A stretch of 64,000 nucleotides of DNA from Candidatus Dadabacteria bacterium (GTDB taxonomy: Bacteria; Desulfobacterota_D; UBA1144; Nemesobacterales; Nemesobacteraceae), in contig JAPPAR010000022.1 in NCBI GenBank assembly GCA_026705445.1, positions 1-64,000 on the forward strand, read 5' to 3'. Position 1 is the first letter of the stretch. The number at the start of each line of letters is the position of its first letter. The notes under the pieces are model-generated. The model saw only the letters and a program-made list of their open reading frames with translations. It made no database searches and was not told the DNA's origin. The translations under genes were made by a program, and so were the position numbers. Positions 58,217 through 64,000 of this stretch are shown in pieces.

Positions 58217-58375
58217 ATGTTTAAAAAGTATTTCGGCGTAGTGGAAGAACAGTCGCGGGACGTCTTCGGGACGCACCCGAAGAAAACCCTCTCGGCTTTT
58301 TCCTTCTTCTCGGTTGCCGCGGTCATTTTGCCTCTGACCATACTCATCCTGTTTATTCTGCTTAAGCTTTTCTAA
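58217..58375 (+). CDS. Small single-span membrane protein
   Basis: 52 residues: a hydrophilic N-terminal half (MFKKYFGVVEEQSRDVFG), then a hydrophobic segment FSFFSVAAVILPLTILILFILL. It lies between the GYD gene (2 bp gap) and mutL (7 bp gap). No clear ribosome site beyond AAAG. Not recognised; likely translated because of packing and the clean membrane helix. Confidence 0.6.
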   Translation: MFKKYFGVVEEQSRDVFGTHPKKTLSAFSFFSVAAVILPLTILILFILLKLF

Positions 58376-58382
58376 GGTATTA

Positions 58383-60185
58383 ATGGCAAGAATCAGAACA
58401 CTTCCGGATGTACTTGTCTCTAAGATAGCCGCCGGAGAAATAGTCGAAAGACCAGCTTCCGTAGTAAAAGAACTTGTTGAAAACTCAATTGACGCCGGGG
58501 CAACCAGAATATCCATACACCTTGAAGCCGGGGGCAAGCGGCTAGTAAGGGTGGTTGATAACGGCCACGGGATGTCCCGTGACGATGCCCTCATGAGCAT
58601 TGAACGTCACGCCACGAGCAAGATAAGGGACATTGACGATCTTTTCTCGATAGGAACTCTCGGTTTTCGCGGCGAGGCCCTTCCGAGCATAGCCAGCGTT
58701 TCAAGGTTCAGAATGATAACTGCCGCCGAGGGGTCAGGATCCGGTACCGAAGTCTACATTGAAGGCGGGGTCGTAAGGAAGATAAAGGAGACTGCGTCTC
58801 CCGTGGGTTCGTCCATTGAGGTTAAGAACCTGTTTTTCAACACCCCGCCGCGGCTTAAGTTTCTCAAAAGGCCGGAGACCGAGCTCGGCAGGGTTCTTGA
58901 AGTTATCCAGCGCGAGGCCCTTTCACGCCCCGGGGTATCTTTTGAGGTCTCCTCGGATGGAAGAACCATCCATCGCTACGGCGCAAGCGAGTCGTTTGCG
59001 CAGCGCGCAGCGCAGATAATTCCCGGCACGCCGCTTTACCCTGTGGACTTTGAAGACGAGACGCTGGCCCTGCGGGGCTTCCTAGGAAGTCCTCTGGATC
59101 CACGCTCCTCGATGCGCAGGCTCTTTACTTACGTAAATGCAAGACCCGTAAGGGACCGTTTTATAAACAGGATTATAATGGAGTGCTACGGAAGGATGGT
59201 TGAAAAGGGGAAATACCCCCAAGGGGCGGTCTTTATTGAAAGAGATCCCGCCTTGGTGGACGTGAACGTACATCCTACCAAAAGCGAGGTGATGTTCGAG
59301 AGCCAGTACGAAGTTGGCCAGAGCATTCGCCGCGCGGTAGGCGGCATGCTTGCCGATGCCCCTTGGATGAAGGCCTACAGGGAAAGAACCCAGAAGGCCC
59401 TTGAAGATTTCTACGAGAAGCAAAAAGATCCCGGATTTTCCGAGAACAAGGGGCACTCCACCACAGAGCCTTCACCAAAAGCAACTTTCACCCAAGCCGA
59501 TCACAATCCCGAGTTGGGGTCTCCACACCCTCACAACGGCGCTTCCTCTATGCCTGAGAAATCTCCGGAGGCGACAGGAGAGGGTATGTTCTCCGGTGGC
59601 TTTTATTCAAACCTCAGATTTCTCGGACAGGTAGGAAAACTTTATCTCGTATGCGAGGATCCGGAAGGCATCATTCTTATTGACCAGCATGCGGCCCATG
59701 AGCGGGTTAACTTCGAGAGAATAAAAAAATCCTATCTCGAAGAAGTTTTTTCCTGCTCCCAGAAACTTCTCATCCCCGAAGTCGTCGAACTTACGGTCCG
59801 GGAAATCAATACGGTGCAACAGTTTGCAGAAGAAATGGAGAAGCTCGGCTTTGATTTTGAAGTTTTCGGAGAAAACGCGGTGAGAGTGAAATCCGTCCCG
59901 GGGTTTTTAAGAGACTCCGATTACGCCCGGGTTTTTGGCGACCTGTTTGATGAGCTTGATGGTCTGGGCGACCCCAAGAGCTTGGAGGAGCATCTTGATG
60001 CTGTGTGTGCGACCATGGCGTGCCACAGTTCGATAACCGCAAACCGAGCCCTCTCGGAGCAGGAAGTGCGGACTCTTTTTGCCGATATAGACGCTTCCGA
60101 GAATCCGCACGCCTGCCCTCACGGCCGGCCGGTAGCGACCCGGATATCGTACAATATGCTTGAAAAAATGTTTAAGAGAACCTGA
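58383..60185 (+). CDS. mutL: DNA mismatch repair protein MutL
   Basis: Coordinates mismatch repair after MutS recognition. It is 600 residues. The GHKL ATPase has VVKELVENSIDAGA, DNGHGM, GTLGFRGEALPSIA and NTPPRLKF. The C-terminal dimerisation domain contains DQHAAHERVNFE, but I do not see a clear endonuclease DQHAX2EX4E; the motif reads DQHAAHERVNFE, which fits it. MutS is not in the window. Confidence 0.95.
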   Translation: MARIRTLPDVLVSKIAAGEIVERPASVVKELVENSIDAGATRISIHLEAGGKRLVRVVDNGHGMSRDDALMSIERHATSKIRDIDDLFSIGTLGFRGEALPSIASVSRFRMITAAEGSGSGTEVYIEGGVVRKIKETASPVGSSIEVKNLFFNTPPRLKFLKRPETELGRVLEVIQREALSRPGVSFEVSSDGRTIHRYGASESFAQRAAQIIPGTPLYPVDFEDETLALRGFLGSPLDPRSSMRRLFTYVNARPVRDRFINRIIMECYGRMVEKGKYPQGAVFIERDPALVDVNVHPTKSEVMFESQYEVGQSIRRAVGGMLADAPWMKAYRERTQKALEDFYEKQKDPGFSENKGHSTTEPSPKATFTQADHNPELGSPHPHNGASSMPEKSPEATGEGMFSGGFYSNLRFLGQVGKLYLVCEDPEGIILIDQHAAHERVNFERIKKSYLEEVFSCSQKLLIPEVVELTVREINTVQQFAEEMEKLGFDFEVFGENAVRVKSVPGFLRDSDYARVFGDLFDELDGLGDPKSLEEHLDAVCATMACHSSITANRALSEQEVRTLFADIDASENPHACPHGRPVATRISYNMLEKMFKRT

Positions 60186-60273
60186 TTCTTAAGGTTGATA
60201 CATGCTGATGGCAAGCGAGAATTTCCGAGAAAAGTTGTTTTTTGCGAATTCGTAAAGGAGGATCAAATCCGAA

Positions 60274-60843
60274 ATGGCTGTTGTCGACACGAGTGGTTTT
60301 CACAAGGGTATGAAGATTGAGACCGAAGGGGCGATCTGGGAGATAGTCGAGTACAAGCATTCAAAGATGGCGCAGAGAAGCCCGATAGTTACGGCGAGAC
60401 TTAAGAATATCGCCACGGGAGCCGTACGGGAAATGAAATTCCGCGCGGGAGACACGTTTAACGTTCCCGATATCCAGAAAAGAACCATGCAGTATCTCTA
60501 CAGGGACGATGAGATGTTTTACTTTATGGATTCCGAGACTTTCGACCAGTTTCCTTTCAGGGCGGATGCAATAGGGGATACGACGAAGTTTCTCAAGGAA
60601 CAGCAGGAGGTCACGGTGCAGATGCATGAAGGAGAACTCATAGGAGTGGAACTTCCCACGGCCGTTGTCTTCGAGGTTACCCACACGGAACCTGGAGTGA
60701 AGGGAGATACGGTTTCAAGTACCACGAAACCGGCGACCATAGAAACCGGAGCAGTGGTGGCCGTTCCTCTTTTTATCAATATCGGGGACATGATAAAAGT
60801 CGATACGAGAAACGGGAACTATCTCGAAAGAGCGAAATCCTGA
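60274..60843 (+). CDS. efp: Elongation factor P with atypical tip loop
   Basis: Relieves ribosome stalling at polyproline. It is 189 residues with three OB-like domains and the EF-P signature near the C-terminus (KPATIETGAVVAVPLFINIGD). The tip loop that usually reads KPGKG (Lys34 in E. coli) here reads HSKMAQRSP, so Gln34 and Arg35 are at the tip. No epmA or epmB is seen. An AAGGAGG site precedes the ATG. Confidence 0.93.
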   Translation: MAVVDTSGFHKGMKIETEGAIWEIVEYKHSKMAQRSPIVTARLKNIATGAVREMKFRAGDTFNVPDIQKRTMQYLYRDDEMFYFMDSETFDQFPFRADAIGDTTKFLKEQQEVTVQMHEGELIGVELPTAVVFEVTHTEPGVKGDTVSSTTKPATIETGAVVAVPLFINIGDMIKVDTRNGNYLERAKS

Positions 60844-60870
60844 GCGAAGGCTGCCTATGTTAACTGCGAC

Positions 60871-62172
60871 CTATTTCCCGAAAGGGTCCTCAATTTCCGG
60901 ATGCCAGAGCTTGAAGTGTTCTCTGTGCAGGTCGTGGTATGAATCTTTCTCGAAATACTTATCGTAGAATTCAAGATCAAGGTGGTGGGCCTGAAATACC
61001 AGCCGTACGAACATCGGGTCCAGGAAAGCCGGGAATCTCCCGTAGTTCTCATAAACGTAGGTGCAGAAATCCTTCACTATCTGTATTCTGACTTCGGAAG
61101 GATGGTATTCGTCACGCAGGATCGACGCGGGATCTCTGTAGGGAAAAGGATTATCCTCCTTCCAAAACTGGCCCCTTACTTCCAGGAACTTGTCGACGGC
61201 TTCGCTCATGTCCTCCACGTAGGGAGGGCAGAGAGATTCGAAAACTCCGTCCCTCCCGACGGGATAAGGCGGGTTTGTGCTCCTGATGCTTTCCTCCGGC
61301 TGGACGAACCGGAATCCGAGCCCTTTGTGGGAAGGGTCTACCCCGAGTGCGTAATGGGGAAGCAGTCCGGTGAAAGTCCAGCCTCCGAGACCCAGGGCCT
61401 GCAGCGCTAGGTTCATGTTCTGGCTTATAAAGGCCTGCTCCACATTAAGCGTGGTCAGTACCCTTAATTCCAGGTCGAACAGAGAAAGCCTGACATCGTT
61501 TCTTATGTAGCCTTTCTCTATCCACTTATCAAGACCGCACGATCTTCCCCCGTTGAGTTCGTCAATAATGTTGAATCCGTACTTGGCTCCGAAGTATATG
61601 AACAGAAGCACCATGTACTCGACTGTGGTGTTGGTTACCGGGATAAAGAAAGTCGTTCCCGGCTTGTTTGTATTCCATGCGTTAAAGTCGAAAAGGCCAG
61701 GTTCTCCCTTCGGGAGATCGGCTCTTTGGTTCTCAAGGGTAATTCTGCTTGTCCTGAAAAGCTCGACTATTTTTTCAAGCTGCTTTTCCCTGTCAAGCGA
61801 CATGAAGATGGAGGTGTCGGGGGGCATGAGGTCAAAAAGCCGCACCATGTAAACGCCTTCGTCGTTTGTGTAGAAAAGTTCGGTCGAATGAGAGTTGCAG
61901 GAGCACGGCCAGCTTCTGCCGGTCCACTGGAAAAGCCACGATATGCCGGTTCTCGGAAGGTCTCCCAAGGAAAGGCCCGTGGTTCCCGTGCCCGCCCAGA
62001 TCAAAAAAGCCTCTTCAAGTTCTGAGAGAGGGATTGGGTCGTGAGCGGAACTGTAAGCCAGATTTCCCTCGGGAATCTCCATCCCGAGGCCGAAGCGGCG
62101 CGATCTTCTTGAGAATATGGAATCCAGAAGACTGAAGTTTATGGCTCGTTCAAAGCCTTGGGGAATTTTCAT
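60871..62172 (-). CDS. Nitroreductase-like (SagB-type) protein
   Basis: 433 residues. The N-terminal SRRSRRFGLG, PLSELEEAFLIWAGTG and a later NMNLALQALGLGGWTFTG resemble the nitroreductase/SagB dehydrogenase fold, which binds FMN. The middle and C-terminal parts (FVRLVFQAHHLDLEFYDKYF, HFKLWHPE) are not recognised. A Cys pair and clusters of His near the C-terminus are notable. It lies 46 bp downstream of a Fur-family gene, same strand. Confidence 0.55.
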   Translation of the reverse strand: MKIPQGFERAINFSLLDSIFSRRSRRFGLGMEIPEGNLAYSSAHDPIPLSELEEAFLIWAGTGTTGLSLGDLPRTGISWLFQWTGRSWPCSCNSHSTELFYTNDEGVYMVRLFDLMPPDTSIFMSLDREKQLEKIVELFRTSRITLENQRADLPKGEPGLFDFNAWNTNKPGTTFFIPVTNTTVEYMVLLFIYFGAKYGFNIIDELNGGRSCGLDKWIEKGYIRNDVRLSLFDLELRVLTTLNVEQAFISQNMNLALQALGLGGWTFTGLLPHYALGVDPSHKGLGFRFVQPEESIRSTNPPYPVGRDGVFESLCPPYVEDMSEAVDKFLEVRGQFWKEDNPFPYRDPASILRDEYHPSEVRIQIVKDFCTYVYENYGRFPAFLDPMFVRLVFQAHHLDLEFYDKYFEKDSYHDLHREHFKLWHPEIEDPFGK

Positions 62173-62218
62173 TTTTCCGCTCTTTTAGGCGGCCCTGCGA
62201 AAAACGGCCCGTTTTCGG

Positions 62219-62668
62219 TCAGTTGTTAAGGGCTTTGCATTCCTCGCAGATTCCGCTGAAAAGCACCGAGTATCCAAGAATCTTGTAATTGTCTATTTGC
62301 GGATCGAGTTCCGAGTAAGCCATGGAACCGTCGTAGATGTCCTCTATCTTTTTGCATTTTACGCATACGACATGGTGGTGGGGTTCCATGTTGGCGTCGT
62401 ATCTTGCGGCGTGATACAAGGTGTTAACTACTGATATGAGTCCCATTCGCTCGAATGTCTCAAGCGTTCTGTACACGGTGGTAAGGGATATGTTCGGATA
62501 GTAGTCCTTTATGTTCTTGTAGATCATCTCGGTGCTCGGGTGCTGCATGCTTCCCGCGAGCTCCCTGTATATCGCTATTCTCTGGGGAGTTACTTTAAGC
62601 CCCAGCTCTTTGCTTCTTTTTATGAATTGCGATATCTTGTTTTCCGTTGTTAGTTCCGGGTTTTTCAT
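62219..62668 (-). CDS. Fur-family metalloregulator
   Basis: 149 residues. Winged-helix DNA-binding half (VTPQRIAIYRELA, SLTTVYRTLETFERMGLI), then a His-rich block MEPHHHVVCVKCKK and a CX2C pair (CEEC) for structural zinc. Sequence resembles PerR-like members, with an Asp-containing DPQID segment, but I cannot separate Fur, PerR and Zur. It probably controls the nitroreductase-like gene downstream. Confidence 0.9.
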   Translation of the reverse strand: MKNPELTTENKISQFIKRSKELGLKVTPQRIAIYRELAGSMQHPSTEMIYKNIKDYYPNISLTTVYRTLETFERMGLISVVNTLYHAARYDANMEPHHHVVCVKCKKIEDIYDGSMAYSELDPQIDNYKILGYSVLFSGICEECKALNN

Positions 62669-62746
62669 GATCAGCCCCCGAGACGGGATTAAAACATACC
62701 GTCTCCAGTGTACCTTAAAATCATCTGACTCTCAAAACTGCGTGTC

Positions 62747-63358
62747 ATGGCAAAGACAACGATTGAGTTCATGAAGGAAAACAGGGTCGTGGCCGTTATA
62801 CGCTCTATAAGTTACGAAAAATCTCTTGAATTCGCAAGGGGATGCATCGACGGCGGGATAAGAATCATAGAAATCATATCGGTTTCTCCGGGTTCGCAAA
62901 GGCTTGTTCGGGAACTTGCCTCTGAGGACGGAATATGCGTCGGGGCGGGCACGGTTCTTGATCGTGATTCCGCCGAGCGGATGCGTGACTGCGGGGCCCG
63001 TTTCATAGTTTCTCCGCACACCGACCCCCGGATAATCGAGTACTGCCGGGAAAGCGGCATCACTGTGGTATCAGGGGCGTTTACCTCCTCTGAGATGGTT
63101 AACGCCCGCGCCATGGGAGCGGACTTCGTGAAGATATTCCCCGCTTCAAGTTTTGGCCCGGGTTACGTGAAAGCCATAAAGGAGCCCCTCGGATTTATGG
63201 ATATTATGGTCACCGGAGGAATTACCGAGGAGAACATCCGGGATTATCTCTCGGCGGGAGCAGCGCTTGCCGGGGTTTCTACGGCGCTTCTGGGCGGAGG
63301 AGACGACTATCAGTCCATAAAGCAGAGAGCCGGGGAGTTCTCCCGGTTCTGCACATAG
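62747..63358 (+). CDS. eda: KDPG/KHG aldolase
   Basis: Class I aldolase that splits 2-keto-3-deoxy-6-phosphogluconate into pyruvate and glyceraldehyde phosphate. It is 203 residues. The Schiff-base Lys is in FVKIFPAS, the Glu in IIEIISVS, and the phosphate loop in TGGITEENI. The typical EI(T) start is replaced by IIS. No edd gene is adjacent, so it may also serve hydroxyglutarate or sugar-acid pathways. Confidence 0.92.
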   Translation: MAKTTIEFMKENRVVAVIRSISYEKSLEFARGCIDGGIRIIEIISVSPGSQRLVRELASEDGICVGAGTVLDRDSAERMRDCGARFIVSPHTDPRIIEYCRESGITVVSGAFTSSEMVNARAMGADFVKIFPASSFGPGYVKAIKEPLGFMDIMVTGGITEENIRDYLSAGAALAGVSTALLGGGDDYQSIKQRAGEFSRFCT

Positions 63359-63361
63359 AAG

Positions 63362-63733
63362 ATGGATACAAAGCCTGTTGCGAGAGAATTCTATCTTGAC
63401 TCGATAGACGAGGTATTTGCCGAGATCTTCTGTCTTTTCGGCGGCGGTTTTCATGTCCTTATGGAAATTGTCCCCGAGACTTCACTGGTAGGCGCTTCTT
63501 TTCTCCCCAGTACTGCGGCGGTTCATCGAGACGAAGCGGTCGATTTCGAGCTTTGTGCCTTTGAGTGTTCGGGTGTTTCCGCGGAGGATTTCGAGGAGTA
63601 TGTGGAAATTCCCGTGCATACGAGCAGCGCGCTTGAGTTCTTCGACTATGTTTTTTCACAAGAAACGAAGATTGACTGCCACGTGGACTTCTCGGGAAAC
63701 AGCTGGATGATAATTCTTAACTGCTCGCGGTGA
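63362..63733 (+). CDS. Hypothetical 123-residue protein
   Basis: Begins 3 bp after eda. No family recognised. It is acidic, with Phe-rich blocks (EVFAEIFCLFGGGF, DFEEYVEI, ALEFFDYVF) and four Cys. The close spacing suggests cotranscription with eda. Function cannot be inferred. Confidence 0.5.
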   Translation: MDTKPVAREFYLDSIDEVFAEIFCLFGGGFHVLMEIVPETSLVGASFLPSTAAVHRDEAVDFELCAFECSGVSAEDFEEYVEIPVHTSSALEFFDYVFSQETKIDCHVDFSGNSWMIILNCSR

Positions 63734-63817
63734 AAATCGCCGCGGCTGTGTTCTTCGGATTTGCCGACCTAGGGTCGCAGCCGGGCTTTTAGTTCGGCAC
63801 GGGCAACAAAATATGGT

Positions 63818-64000
63818 TCAGAGAACTGCGTTTTCAAGAGACTGGACGAACTGAATCCCCCGGATGTTCTTTCTGCTGAGGCGATTATCGTTTGTAATGA
63901 ACAGGTCTGCCCTTGCAACGGAAGCGCATGCGAGCTGTATAGCATCTGGAGCCTGAATTGAAGGGTCCTGGCGGATTTCAGCAAACTTGAGGGCGGCAGG
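63818..64000 (-). CDS. PIN-domain toxin, C-terminal end (5' part outside window)
   Basis: The last 60 codons of a minus-strand gene running off the window's right edge. The end of a PIN domain is clear: QAPDAIQLACASVARADLF, then ITNDNRL and IRGIQFVQ. Asp in APDAIQLA and ITNDN match PIN active-site positions. It is likely a second VapC-type toxin; its antitoxin would lie beyond the window. Confidence 0.8.
   Translation of the reverse strand, partial: PAALKFAEIRQDPSIQAPDAIQLACASVARADLFITNDNRLSRKNIRGIQFVQSLENAVL

Overview
The window reads as a contiguous piece of chromosome from a Gram-negative bacterium. The outer-membrane evidence is a type II secretion operon with a secretin, a TonB protein, lipoprotein signal peptidase, several lipobox proteins and a beta-barrel protein ending in Phe. 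Base composition is near 50% GC and coding density is high. The gene content (NtrBC, a GS-I/PII pair, a Pur-alpha family protein, a FxLYD-like repeat protein) fits a deltaproteobacteria-like or Dadabacteria-like lineage, but no 16S rRNA gene is present and the assignment is a guess.

Layout. 1-7528: type II secretion genes gspD (5' end missing), E, F, G, H, I, J, K, then tRNA-Leu(CAG). 7.6-14.4 kb: a nitrogen block with glnA and glnB, rnc, and hom-ntrB-ntrC; a 17-bp NtrC-like palindrome lies between glnB and rnc. 14.5-15.7 kb: two tRNA-Ala genes (CGC and GGC) flanking a PD-(D/E)xK-like nuclease gene. 15.7-19.0 kb: a periplasmic-binding-fold protein without a signal peptide, an aspartate aminotransferase, coaD and rsmD. 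19.2-25.8 kb: gyrA, a hotdog thioesterase, a GST, a sirtuin, tRNA-Gly, proB and mltG. 25.8-29.0 kb: a MoxR ATPase and VWA protein joined by a 10-A run, then a beta-barrel protein. 29.2-37.3 kb: guaB, guaA, a sugar-nucleotide epimerase, a lipoprotein and coaX. 37.3-42 kb: a 908-residue protein with two cNMP-type domains, an acyltransferase and an SGNH hydrolase, then a tandem-duplicated Dabb gene and tsaD. 42-48 kb: an accessory stretch with a sorbosone/glucose dehydrogenase-like lipoprotein, vapBC, thiC, a HicB-like protein, a truncated restriction-modification gene and a PD-(D/E)xK protein. 48-64 kb: carB, greA, tonB, lspA, ribE, aroK, a DegP-like lipoprotein, mutL, efp, a Fur regulator, eda and the C-terminal end of a PIN toxin.

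Most genes are housekeeping. The items most worth following are: (1) the A10 tract that could fuse MoxR to VWA by a -1 frameshift, since the VWA frame is open back to the tract and has no ATG, GTG or TTG start there; (2) the four-module cNMP/acyltransferase/SGNH protein; (3) the Dabb duplication, which carried a fossil of the last 24 codons of tsaD; (4) the nuclease gene between two tRNA-Ala genes; (5) an EF-P whose tip loop lacks the usual KPGKG. Several small genes and one edge-truncated gene, easily missed by length cutoffs, are also listed.
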